Source: an uncultured Pelagibacteraceae bacterium (GTDB lineage: Bacteria; Pseudomonadota; Alphaproteobacteria; Pelagibacterales; Pelagibacteraceae). Taken from it: a stretch of DNA of 64,000 nucleotides. Shown in pieces: positions 19,811 through 28,010 of this stretch. How positions within the stretch are numbered: position 1 is the stretch's first letter; every line of letters starts with the position of its first letter. The notes under the pieces are model-generated. The model made no database searches, had not been told where the DNA came from, and saw only the letters and a list, made by a program, of their open reading frames with translations. A program made the translations under genes and the position numbers. The stretch spans positions 1 to 64,000 of the forward strand of contig CACHGV010000004.1 of NCBI GenBank assembly GCA_902579465.1. The letters are read 5' to 3'.

Positions 19811-20998
19811 TTAATAAATATAGTCCCGTGTATTAGGAACAGAGCTATTATCTTTAGCTAATTGTAATTGAAATACAACCTGATCGCCCCATTTGAATGC
19901 CATTTCACAACTAGCTAAGTAAAATTCCCACATTCTAAAAAATTTTTCGTCAAACATATCTAAAACTGTATCTTTTTTTGATAAAAATCTCTCTTTCCAA
20001 TTTCTTAGAGTATGAGCATAATGCATTCTAAGTACCTCGATATCCGACACTATAAGACCAGACTTTTCGATTGGTTTTGAGATCTCACTTAAGCTAGGCG
20101 TATAACCACCAGGAAAAATATATTTTTGTATCCATGGTTGTGGATCTCTCGGAGGCATAGAGGAACCAATTGTATGAATTAGTGCAATTCCTTTTTCATT
20201 CAAAAGCTGAAAAACTTTATTAAAATATGTTCTATAAAAATTTCTACCAACATGCTCAAACATTCCTACACTCACAATCCTATCAAACTTCTCATTTAAT
20301 TGTCTGTAATCTATGAGCTTAAAGTCTACTTGATTTGATAAATTCATTTCTTTTGCTTTATTCTTACTATATTCAAATTGATTTTCAGACAATGTTATTC
20401 CTGTAACACTAGCATTTGTCTCCTTTGCTATTGCTAATGCTAATGTTCCCCATCCTGAACCAATATCTAAAACTTTTTGGTTTGGCTGAATGTTTAGCTT
20501 TTTTATAATATGATGTATCTTGTTGCTTTGAGCTTGTTCAAGAGTATCACTATCATTTTTAAAATAAGCACAAGAATATTGTCTATTTTTATCTAAAAAT
20601 AAATCGTAAAGTTTTTCAGATATATCATAATGATGTGCAACATTTTCTTTTGATTTTATTATTTTATTTAAATTTGTAAGATATCCAAACGTACCTTTTA
20701 TTTTTTTTATTACCGCTCCGTAAGAATTTATATTTCCTCTACCAATATTTTTAAAAGCTAAATCTAAAAAGTCTGTAAGTGTACCGTTTTCTATTACCAG
20801 AGATCCATTCATATAAGCTTCTCCAAAATACAAGTCGGGATTTATAAGTAACTTTTGCATTAGTTTTTGGTCAAGAAATCTAATTACGATAGGTTTATCC
20901 TTTGTTGGACTACCTATAACGTATTTTTTTGAATTTGAGTCTATAAGTTCAAAGCCATCCTGTTTAAATAAATTATTTAAAAAACTTATTAAACTCAT
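19811..20998 (-). CDS. Cyclopropane-fatty-acyl-phospholipid synthase family methyltransferase
   Basis: A 395-residue SAM-dependent methyltransferase. The SAM-binding motif is VLDIGSGWGTLALAIA (about 176-191). Family segments include YDISEKLYDLFLD, MFEHVGRNFYRTYF, a PGGYTPSLSE loop and the C-terminal LASCEMAFKWGDQVVFQLQ. It would act on unsaturated phospholipid acyl chains at the membrane. Whether it forms cyclopropane rings or another methylated lipid cannot be read from sequence. The upstream DapA-family gene stops 2 bases before this start, so they may form an operon. Confidence 0.88.
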   Translation of the reverse strand: MSLISFLNNLFKQDGFELIDSNSKKYVIGSPTKDKPIVIRFLDQKLMQKLLINPDLYFGEAYMNGSLVIENGTLTDFLDLAFKNIGRGNINSYGAVIKKIKGTFGYLTNLNKIIKSKENVAHHYDISEKLYDLFLDKNRQYSCAYFKNDSDTLEQAQSNKIHHIIKKLNIQPNQKVLDIGSGWGTLALAIAKETNASVTGITLSENQFEYSKNKAKEMNLSNQVDFKLIDYRQLNEKFDRIVSVGMFEHVGRNFYRTYFNKVFQLLNEKGIALIHTIGSSMPPRDPQPWIQKYIFPGGYTPSLSEISKPIEKSGLIVSDIEVLRMHYAHTLRNWKERFLSKKDTVLDMFDEKFFRMWEFYLASCEMAFKWGDQVVFQLQLAKDNSSVPNTRDYIY

Positions 20999-21000
20999 TT

Positions 21001-21885
21001 TTATGCCGCCTTTAATATCTCCATATCAAAATTTAGTTTTTCAAGATCTGATAATAAATGATTTTTTTCTGCTTGATCTAATAATTTTAATGGAGGCAAA
21101 AGATACCCGTATATTGAATTTTTTTCTGTCATAAGAGTGTGGAGACTTGAAATTAAATTATATTTGTCGAAAGATTTTCTTACATCGCACAAATTTTGAT
21201 TAGATGATATATCTAGATTATTATGAAAATTATCATAAATTTTTCTAGCTAAGTGACCTGTAACATTTGTTGTTGCAGTAATTATACCATGGCATCCCAA
21301 TTCTAGACCTTTTAATAATTTTGCCTCAGAACCTGGAAAAATTGAAAAATTTTTAATTTTCAAAGTTTCAAATAAATTATAACTGCTATCCTTTACACCA
21401 ATAATTTGATCAGGAAATTTTTGAACCAAATTTTCCACACATTGAACACTAAATTTATATCCACAAAGTTTTTCAAAATTATATAGAATAATTTTGCAAT
21501 CATTAATCTCTTTGATAATTTTAGAATAGAAATTGATCACATCTTCGTCTCCATATTTATAATAAGCTGGTGGCATTATTAAAAAATTATTAAAACCCAT
21601 AGATTTGGAAATTTTCATTAAATTTATTGTATCGATTAAAGAATTGAGACCAGTTCCAATTATAAATTTACTTTTATGTCTACTCTTAGGTAGCTCATTT
21701 ATTAATTGAATTTTTTCGCTTAAGGATATCAGTTGGGACTGGCCTGTGCTGCCAAAGAAAACAACCCCATGGCAACCTAAATCAATAACATTTTCAGCAT
21801 GTTTAATGGTATTTTTAATATCTAAAGCAAGATTTTTATCTAAAACTGATAGTCCTGCAGCATATATGCCTTTAATTTGTTCCAT
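21001..21885 (-). CDS. DapA-family (class I, Schiff-base) aldolase or lyase
   Basis: A 294-residue TIM-barrel protein of the dihydrodipicolinate synthase / N-acetylneuraminate lyase family. The entrance motif is GSTGQSQLIS (about 45-54). The catalytic Tyr is in ILYNFEKLCG and the Schiff-base Lys is in IIGVKDSSYN (about 158). The GSTGQ variant and the Phe after Asn suggest a substrate other than pyruvate plus aspartate semialdehyde, so I do not call it dapA. It starts 48 bases from the divergent GT9 gene. Confidence 0.82.
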   Translation of the reverse strand: MEQIKGIYAAGLSVLDKNLALDIKNTIKHAENVIDLGCHGVVFFGSTGQSQLISLSEKIQLINELPKSRHKSKFIIGTGLNSLIDTINLMKISKSMGFNNFLIMPPAYYKYGDEDVINFYSKIIKEINDCKIILYNFEKLCGYKFSVQCVENLVQKFPDQIIGVKDSSYNLFETLKIKNFSIFPGSEAKLLKGLELGCHGIITATTNVTGHLARKIYDNFHNNLDISSNQNLCDVRKSFDKYNLISSLHTLMTEKNSIYGYLLPPLKLLDQAEKNHLLSDLEKLNFDMEILKAA

Positions 21886-21933
21886 ACTTAAAATTTATAT
21901 AAAAATTTAAATTAGTAAAGGTTATAAAAACAT

Positions 21934-22887
21934 ATGAATATACTAGTTATACAAAACCGCATGGGAATTGGAGATATGGTAATTTTCTTGCCGTTTGTAG
22001 AAGCTATTTCAAAAAAATACAATTCACCTGTTACTCTTTTAATAAAAGAAAGTACAAAAGCAAATGAATATGTAGATAATTTAAAATACATTAAAGAAAT
22101 AATTTATTTAAAAAGAGATAATAAAAATAATCAACATGATGGACTTTTTGGTTTTTTTAAACTTAAAAACGAAATAAAAGAAAGACTATTTGACAAAGTA
22201 TTTATATTTAATTCATCCCTAAGATATAGACTGATTTGTAGAATTGCAGGTATTAAAAGCATATATCAATATCCACTATTTGAAAAAAAGGGACAGCATG
22301 TAATTGAGGCTGCTCAAAAATTATTAAAAAGAATTAATTTAGAAGTAGAAAGTAATCCACAAATTGAAATTAGTGAAAGTTCAATAAAATTAGCAGCACA
22401 AAAACTTTCAATTTCAAAAAGTAAAGTAAATATTTTATTAGGTATCGGGGGATCTGGTCCTACTAAAAGAATACCTGCAGACAAATTTAAAAAATTTATA
22501 GATTTCGCGATTAAGGATTATGACTGTGTTTTTTACTTAGCGACAGGAAAAAATGAAGAAGAACAATCTATACTTAAAAGTATAATATCATCTTATAAAG
22601 AAATTTGTGTCTCTTTAGATAATAATTTAATTTCTGAAATATTGCCAATCATCAAGAATTGTAAAATCTCAATTTGTAACGACTCCAGTTTCAGCCATCT
22701 CTCTGCTGCCTTAAATATTCCTACAATAGTTTTAATGTCTGATACACCTTTATTATACGGTAGCTACAGTCCAAATATGTATCCGATAATTCCAGATGGT
22801 ATGAATGATGTCTCGCACAATTCAAAAGGTAAAGAAAAAATTAATCCAGAAAAAATTTATAAAAAATTTAAATCTATTATTAACTAA
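21934..22887 (+). CDS. Glycosyltransferase family 9 (heptosyltransferase-like)
   Basis: A 317-residue GT-B enzyme of the ADP-heptose:LPS heptosyltransferase type. The N-terminus MNILVIQNRMGIGDMVIFLP is the acceptor-domain signature. The donor domain shows LLGIGGSGPTKRIPADKF and the D-S-x-x-x-H-L motif in CNDSSFSHLSAALNIP. It is likely to act in the cytoplasm on lipopolysaccharide core or another surface glycan. It is divergent from the DapA-family gene and converges with an 8-base overlap on a J-domain gene. Confidence 0.85.
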   Translation: MNILVIQNRMGIGDMVIFLPFVEAISKKYNSPVTLLIKESTKANEYVDNLKYIKEIIYLKRDNKNNQHDGLFGFFKLKNEIKERLFDKVFIFNSSLRYRLICRIAGIKSIYQYPLFEKKGQHVIEAAQKLLKRINLEVESNPQIEISESSIKLAAQKLSISKSKVNILLGIGGSGPTKRIPADKFKKFIDFAIKDYDCVFYLATGKNEEEQSILKSIISSYKEICVSLDNNLISEILPIIKNCKISICNDSSFSHLSAALNIPTIVLMSDTPLLYGSYSPNMYPIIPDGMNDVSHNSKGKEKINPEKIYKKFKSIIN

Positions 22888-23389
22888 TATTTTTTATCAC
22901 AATTTCTTTTGCCTCATTTACTATTGAGGCTAGCCTATTAAGCTCTGGACTTACATCTGGGTGAATTTTTTTCATTATAGATTTATAAGACTGCATTACT
23001 TGTTCTTTAGTATACTTTATGTCAGATTTTAAATTCAATATTTTATACGCCTCATCTAAGGATATGCTTTGTTTGTTTGTTGATTGATTAAAATTGTTAA
23101 AGTTAAATCGCCCCGAGTTTCTTAAAACTCTAAAAAGTCCCCATAATCTTAAAAGTTGAAATAAAGATATCCCAGCTTTAGTTTTTATCAAGGGTAAGAT
23201 TGCCAAAACAAAAGGTAGTGAAAATATATATCTTCCCGCATACGCCATAACAACAGCTAACACTATTGCAGAAATAATAATTAATATTCTTATAAATCTT
23301 GAAATTTTTTTAGCAGAACTCCTAGCAAACCAAGTCAGAAGAACATATACAACTATAAAAATAATAAGTGTTATAAAAAAAATATTCAT
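22880..23389 (-). CDS. Membrane-anchored DnaJ-domain protein
   Basis: A 169-residue protein with an N-terminal transmembrane helix (about 4-20), a second hydrophobic stretch (about 32-65) and a C-terminal J-like domain (about 108-169) carrying HPD in KKIHPDVSPELN. The topology is like the alphaproteobacterial Tim14/Pam18-related J proteins. It would recruit DnaK to the inner membrane. It is the second membrane J-protein in about 8 kb. Its start is 17 bases from the divergent oligopeptidase start. Confidence 0.82.
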   Translation of the reverse strand: MNIFFITLIIFIVVYVLLTWFARSSAKKISRFIRILIIISAIVLAVVMAYAGRYIFSLPFVLAILPLIKTKAGISLFQLLRLWGLFRVLRNSGRFNFNNFNQSTNKQSISLDEAYKILNLKSDIKYTKEQVMQSYKSIMKKIHPDVSPELNRLASIVNEAKEIVIKNIS

Positions 23390-23406
23390 ATATTAATTTG
23401 TTCAAA

Positions 23407-25482
23407 ATGAAATTACCACAGCTTGAAAAGAAACCTGAAATAAAATCTTGTCACAACACTACTTGGACAGATGATTATAGTTGGATACATCAATCAAATA
23501 TTCTAGAGGTTTTAAAGGATAGTTCAAAACTTTTGCCTGAAGTAAGAAAATATTTAGAAGATGAAAATGATTTTTTTTCTGACCAAATGAAAGATACCCA
23601 AGATATTCAAAGAAAACTTTTTGACGAGATTAAAGCAAGAATTAAACTGGACGATGAGTCACTACCTTACAAAGATAAAAATTATGAGTATTGGACTAAG
23701 ACTACAGCAAAAGGAAATTATTCTATAAAACTAAGAAGAAAAATTGGTGAGGAAAAAGTTGAGGAAATATGGAATGGCGATAAAGAGAAGGAGAAACTTA
23801 AAACAGAGTATTTTGGTTTAGGTGACTTAGAAGTAAGCTTTAACGATGAATATCTTGGATATTCTTTAGATTTAAAGGGATCTGAATACTACACAATTTA
23901 TATAAGAAATATAAAGTCTGGAAATTTAGTCACTGAAAAAATTGAAGAGACGAGTGGAAGTATCGAATTTAGTTTAGATGACAAATATATATTTTATTCT
24001 AAATTGGACGAACATCATAGGCCCAGAACTATTTATAGACATGAAATTGGAACAGCAACAAAAGATGATTTATTGATCTTTGAAGAAAAAAGTGAGGCAT
24101 TTACCGTTGGTATTGGCCTAAGTTCAGATGAAAAATATTTTATAATTACAAGCTCTGATCATAACACCTCTGAACAATATTATTTTAGTGTTGATGAAAA
24201 TAATCCAAATCCTAAATTAATCCAAAAGAGGGAAAGGGGTATAATTTACTCGGTAAATTCTTGGGATGACTATTTTTATAAACATACCAATGAGAATGCT
24301 GAGGACTTTAAAATTGATAGGTGTGCTGATTTAGTCAAACCAAAATGGGAGACATTTGTTGCTGCAAAAGATGAGGTATTAATTGGAGGTTTGGTATTTT
24401 TAAGTAATTGGATAATTAGATCTGAAACATCTAATGCACTTGGAAAAATAATTTTACGTGATCCAAAAACAGACAAAGAAGAAGAAATAATTTTTTGTGA
24501 CGAAAAAGTAATTGTCCCAAGCATATCATTGCTTCAAAAAGATAAAAACACAGATAATGTGTATTTATCGTATTCTTCTCCTAAAACACCAGGAAGGACT
24601 TTTTTATATAATTTAAAATCAAAAGAAAAAAAACTTGTTAAAGAACAAGAAATTCCATCTGGACATAACTCAAATGATTATGTGGTTGAGCGTATTGAAT
24701 GTCCATCTCATGACGGAAGAATGGTGCCAATAACTATAACAAGACATAAGGATACAATTCTGGATGGGTCTTCAAACCTTTTACTATATGGCTATGGCTC
24801 TTATGGAAATTCGATGTCTCCAGGTTTTTCATCTACACGATTAAGCCTTATTGATAGAAATATAATTTGGGTTACAGCACATATAAGGGGAGGAATGGAA
24901 AGAGGAATGAAATGGTGGAAAGAGGGAAAACTTTTAAACAAAAAAAATACATTTGAAGATTATATTGCTGTTGGAAAATTCTTGATTGAAAAAAAATATA
25001 CTTCTAAAGGTAAAATTATAGGTATGGGTGGTTCAGCAGGAGGGTTGTTGATGGGAGCAGTTGCAAATGCAGCACCTGAGCTATTTTTAGGGTTAATAAT
25101 GGCTGTACCATTTGTAGATTCCTTAACAACTAACCTTGATCATTCATTACCTTTAACAGTTGGAGAATTTGATGAATTTGGAAATGCCAAAGATAACAAA
25201 GATCATTTTGATTATATTTATTCTTATGCTCCATATAACAATATTAAAAAAATGGATTACCCAAATATTTTAATTACTACAAGTCTTAGTGACAATAGAG
25301 TTCTATTTGATGAACCAGCAAAATTTACGGCCAAACTAAGAGACTATAAGACAGATAATAATTTATTATTATTAAAAACTGAGATGAACGCTGGTCATGG
25401 AGGAAAATCTGGCAGGGATGGCGCGATTGAAGAAATAGCTCTTGATTACGCTTTTGCCTTAAAAATTGCAGAAAAAATTTAA
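23407..25482 (+). CDS. Prolyl oligopeptidase family serine peptidase (protease II-like, S9A)
   Basis: A 691-residue cytosolic serine peptidase. A beta-propeller domain (about 70-400) precedes the alpha/beta-hydrolase domain. The nucleophile elbow is GMGGSAGGLLMGA, the oxyanion region is AHIRGGMERG, and the catalytic Asp and His are expected in SDNRVLFDEP and NAGHGGKSGRDG. Length and the late motifs match protease II (PtrB), which cleaves after basic residues in short peptides. I prefer ATG 23407 to the TTG at 23398, which lies only 8 bases from the divergent gene. Confidence 0.92.
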   Translation: MKLPQLEKKPEIKSCHNTTWTDDYSWIHQSNILEVLKDSSKLLPEVRKYLEDENDFFSDQMKDTQDIQRKLFDEIKARIKLDDESLPYKDKNYEYWTKTTAKGNYSIKLRRKIGEEKVEEIWNGDKEKEKLKTEYFGLGDLEVSFNDEYLGYSLDLKGSEYYTIYIRNIKSGNLVTEKIEETSGSIEFSLDDKYIFYSKLDEHHRPRTIYRHEIGTATKDDLLIFEEKSEAFTVGIGLSSDEKYFIITSSDHNTSEQYYFSVDENNPNPKLIQKRERGIIYSVNSWDDYFYKHTNENAEDFKIDRCADLVKPKWETFVAAKDEVLIGGLVFLSNWIIRSETSNALGKIILRDPKTDKEEEIIFCDEKVIVPSISLLQKDKNTDNVYLSYSSPKTPGRTFLYNLKSKEKKLVKEQEIPSGHNSNDYVVERIECPSHDGRMVPITITRHKDTILDGSSNLLLYGYGSYGNSMSPGFSSTRLSLIDRNIIWVTAHIRGGMERGMKWWKEGKLLNKKNTFEDYIAVGKFLIEKKYTSKGKIIGMGGSAGGLLMGAVANAAPELFLGLIMAVPFVDSLTTNLDHSLPLTVGEFDEFGNAKDNKDHFDYIYSYAPYNNIKKMDYPNILITTSLSDNRVLFDEPAKFTAKLRDYKTDNNLLLLKTEMNAGHGGKSGRDGAIEEIALDYAFALKIAEKI

Positions 25483-25493
25483 ATAATCTTGTA

Positions 25494-25523
25494 TTGAAAT
25501 TTTATGATTAGTCACCATATAAT
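25494..25523 (+). promoter_or_regulatory. Candidate hsp20 promoter
   Basis: TTGAAA at 25494-25499 and TATAAT at 25518-25523 are 18 bases apart. The overlapping CACCATAT resembles heat-shock -10 elements, so either sigma factor could use it. TTGAAAT and TAGTCAC (25509-25515) recur in the groES promoter region at 9271-9277 and 9280-9286, suggesting common control of the two chaperone genes. Confidence 0.55.
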
Positions 25524-25526
25524 TAC

Positions 25527-25585
25527 TGTAAGTTGCCTAATGGGACTTACATAAATTAACTTGCTTAACAAAAGGAGTAAATATG
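25527..25585 (+). promoter_or_regulatory. ROSE-like RNA thermometer candidate in the hsp20 leader
   Basis: Two hairpins can be drawn. Hairpin I pairs TGTAAGT (25527-25533) with ACTTACA (25545-25551). Hairpin II pairs C-T-T-(G)-C-T (25560-25565, G63 bulged) with AGGAG (25573-25577), the ribosome binding site, around the loop TAACAAA. This U-Y-G-C-U against AGGA arrangement with a bulged G is the signature of ROSE elements, known from rhizobial small heat-shock genes. CAT at 25550-25552 could additionally pair with the start codon. Assignment is from hand folding only. Confidence 0.6.
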
Positions 25586-26029
25586 ACAAGTAAGGATCTA
25601 TCTATCTTTAACTCACTAAGACCGTTTTCTATTGGTTTCGATGATATGTTTGACCAATTTGAAAGTATGCTTGGTAATGGTGGCATGACTATGCAATCGA
25701 ATTATCCGCCATACAACATAAGAAAAACTGGTAAAGACAACTATTCAATTGAAGTTGCATTGGCTGGTTTTAATAAAAAAGATGTCGAGGTTGAGTTCGA
25801 AGATAATATATTAACTGTTAGAACTAAACAGCTTAATAAGTCTGATGAGCAAAATGAAGATGGTGAAATTATTCATAAAGGAATATCACAAAGACAATTT
25901 GCAAGATCTTTTACTATTGCAGACGATGTAAAAGTAAATGATGCTGAACTTAAGGATGGTCTTTTAACAATTGCTTGTGAAAGAATTTTACCAGATCACA
26001 AGAAAAAAAGACTTATTGATATTAAGTAA
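25583..26029 (+). CDS. Small heat-shock protein Hsp20/IbpA family
   Basis: A 148-residue alpha-crystallin-type holdase. The N-terminus FDDMFDQFESMLGNGG is typical of the IbpA class. The alpha-crystallin domain (about 37-130) includes EVALAGFNKKDVEVEFEDN, then FARSFTIADDVKVNDAELKDGLLTI split by the usual loop, and a short tail with PDHKKKRLIDIK. It binds unfolding proteins until DnaK/GroEL act. It is a single-gene unit with its own promoter, a ROSE-like leader and a downstream hairpin. Confidence 0.95.
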   Translation: MTSKDLSIFNSLRPFSIGFDDMFDQFESMLGNGGMTMQSNYPPYNIRKTGKDNYSIEVALAGFNKKDVEVEFEDNILTVRTKQLNKSDEQNEDGEIIHKGISQRQFARSFTIADDVKVNDAELKDGLLTIACERILPDHKKKRLIDIK

Positions 26030-26044
26030 ATAAATTTTAACCTT

Positions 26045-26070
26045 ACTTGTGGGGTTAGCCCCACAAGTTT
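26045..26070. terminator. Hairpin between hsp20 and the convergent lipoprotein gene
   Basis: ACTTGTGGGG (26045-26054) pairs perfectly with CCCCACAAGT (26059-26068) around a TTAG loop, a 10-bp stem. Only a short T run follows on the plus strand, and on the minus strand it begins right after the lipoprotein stop codon at 26069. It can serve as a bidirectional terminator or 3'-end stabiliser for both genes. Confidence 0.7.
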
Positions 26071-26371
26071 AAAAGCATCCACTAGAACTGAAAGCTATAA
26101 TAGTTCCACTAGCGTTTACTTCAAATCTTCTTTCACACGGTACGCCGTACTTTTTGGTTTTGTAAATTAAAACTTCATTGCCTATATTATTAATGATATC
26201 CTCACTAGGTGCGCCTAGTTCTAACCTCATTTTATTAACATCTCCTCCAACGAATAAACCGTATTTTTTATTTTCCTTTTCCACAACCTCGTCCGTTTTA
26301 TTCTGAATAGTTTGACAGCCTGCAGTTAAAATAAGTATTGAGATAAATGTGATAGCGAATTTAATTTTCAT
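26069..26371 (-). CDS. Small lipoprotein of unknown function
   Basis: A 100-residue protein with a lipoprotein signal peptide: a hydrophobic helix then lipobox LTAGC with Cys at about residue 19. The mature part has a short Glu/Lys helix and a segment MRLELGAPSEDIINNIGNEVLIYKT that recalls the OmlA/SmpA fold of small outer-membrane lipoproteins, where a glycine-rich turn is followed by a strand. Two Cys near the C-terminus (CERRFEV and SGCF) could form a disulfide. It converges on hsp20 and is probably a single-gene unit. Confidence 0.7.
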   Translation of the reverse strand: MKIKFAITFISILILTAGCQTIQNKTDEVVEKENKKYGLFVGGDVNKMRLELGAPSEDIINNIGNEVLIYKTKKYGVPCERRFEVNASGTIIAFSSSGCF

Positions 26372-26510
26372 AATTAACTTATAATACTGAAATGTGACGA
26401 AAGATTAACTTAAAAGTTGAAAAAAAAATAAGTTTTCTATCAAAATTACTTAAATATATTGTATTTATATTACTTAATTCTTTATTTTTACTACTATCAA
26501 ATCGATTCTT

Positions 26511-28010
26511 ATGAATACAAAACTCAAAGTATCCGAAATTTCAAAAATTTATCCAGGATGCATTGCAAACGATAAAGTATCATTAGAATTTGGAAGTGGA
26601 AAAATATACGCTTTATTAGGAGAAAATGGCGCTGGTAAGTCTACACTAGTTAAAATCCTGTCAGGAGTTGTAAAACCTGATTCTGGTGAGGTTTTTTTAA
26701 ACAACGAAAGTATCAAACTAAATTCTCCCCTAGATGCCAAAAAAAATAATATTGGAATGGTTTTTCAACATTTTAATCTCTTCGAGACTTTATCAGTATT
26801 TGAAAATTTAAGTATGGATAGTGACAAAACAAATGAAGATCTAAGAGTTTTGGTCAACGATATATTAAAAAAATACAATTTTAAAATAAATCTAGATGTT
26901 CCAGTTCTTAATTTATCGGCAGGTCAAAAACAAAAAGTAGAAATTATAAGGTGTTTGATAAGAAATCCAAAAATATTGATTATGGATGAACCTACATCAG
27001 TTTTAACTGAACAAGAAACTGATGATTTATTCATTTCATTAAAACAATTTTCTAAAGATGGAATTTTAATTATTTATATTACTCATAAATTGAAAGAAGT
27101 TTTGTCGCTTTGTGATGAGGTAGCCGTAATGAGAAAGGGTAAAGTAGTTTCTGTTAGCAATACAACAGATGAAAAAATTGAGAGTTTAGCAAATAAAATG
27201 GTAGGTGAAAATTTAAATACTATTAAAAAGAAAATTAACAATTTTAAGAACAGTGAAGAAATTTTAAAAGTTTCAAATTTAAATTTTAAAAGTGACGACC
27301 CATATGAGACAAACTTAAATGATTTAAACCTTTCATTAAAAAAAGGAGAGTGTTTAGGTATAGCTGGGATTTCAGGAAACGGTCAAAATGAACTATTTCA
27401 AATACTAAGTGGTGAAATAATTACCGAAGGTACATCTATAATGTTCAGAAATAAAGAAATTGGCAAGTTGAATCCTAGAGAAAGAAGAGAATACCTTATG
27501 GCTTTTTCGCCAGAAGATCGTATCGCGCAAGCTGCGGTACCTGAATTAAAGATATATGAAAATGTTGCATTAAACAATTTTAAATCATCAAACTTTTTTG
27601 AAAAAGGTTTAGTGAATGAAAAGAAAATAAAAGAACACTCCAAGAAGATACTTTCTAATTTTTCTGTTAATACAGACAATGTTGAACTAAAAAGTCAATT
27701 TTTATCTGGCGGAAACCTTCAAAAATTAATTATTGGAAGAGAATTAATTACTTCTCCTGAATTATTGGTATGTTTTAACCCCACATGGGGTCTTGATGTT
27801 GGTGCAATCAACTACATTCACGAAACATTAATTCAAATTAATGAACAAGGAAAATCATCGATATTAATTTCTACTGATAACGATGAACTGTTAAAATTAA
27901 GTGACCGTATTTGTGTAATTTATAAAGGCAAACTATCTAAAATAATGAATGCAGATAATGTTACTGCTGAAAAATTAGGAATTTTGATGGGAGGAGGCTC
28001 AATTGATTAA
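26511..28010 (+). CDS. BMP-family nucleoside/purine ABC transporter, double ATPase
   Basis: A 499-residue protein with two fused ABC ATPase domains. The first has a full Walker A (GENGAGKSTLVK, about 39-50), LSAGQKQKVEI and Walker B (ILIMDEPTSV). The second has a degenerate Walker A (GISGNGQNELF) but keeps LSGGNLQKLIIGR and NPTWGLDVGA. This pattern is typical of the NupO/YufO group that works with BMP-type binding proteins, known for nucleoside uptake. It overlaps the first permease by 8 bases and heads a four-gene transport locus. Confidence 0.93.
   Translation: MNTKLKVSEISKIYPGCIANDKVSLEFGSGKIYALLGENGAGKSTLVKILSGVVKPDSGEVFLNNESIKLNSPLDAKKNNIGMVFQHFNLFETLSVFENLSMDSDKTNEDLRVLVNDILKKYNFKINLDVPVLNLSAGQKQKVEIIRCLIRNPKILIMDEPTSVLTEQETDDLFISLKQFSKDGILIIYITHKLKEVLSLCDEVAVMRKGKVVSVSNTTDEKIESLANKMVGENLNTIKKKINNFKNSEEILKVSNLNFKSDDPYETNLNDLNLSLKKGECLGIAGISGNGQNELFQILSGEIITEGTSIMFRNKEIGKLNPRERREYLMAFSPEDRIAQAAVPELKIYENVALNNFKSSNFFEKGLVNEKKIKEHSKKILSNFSVNTDNVELKSQFLSGGNLQKLIIGRELITSPELLVCFNPTWGLDVGAINYIHETLIQINEQGKSSILISTDNDELLKLSDRICVIYKGKLSKIMNADNVTAEKLGILMGGGSID

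Noticed and set aside
23398-23406. TTG start for the oligopeptidase
   Set aside because: ATG at 23407 is three codons downstream and leaves room for the divergent gene's control region.
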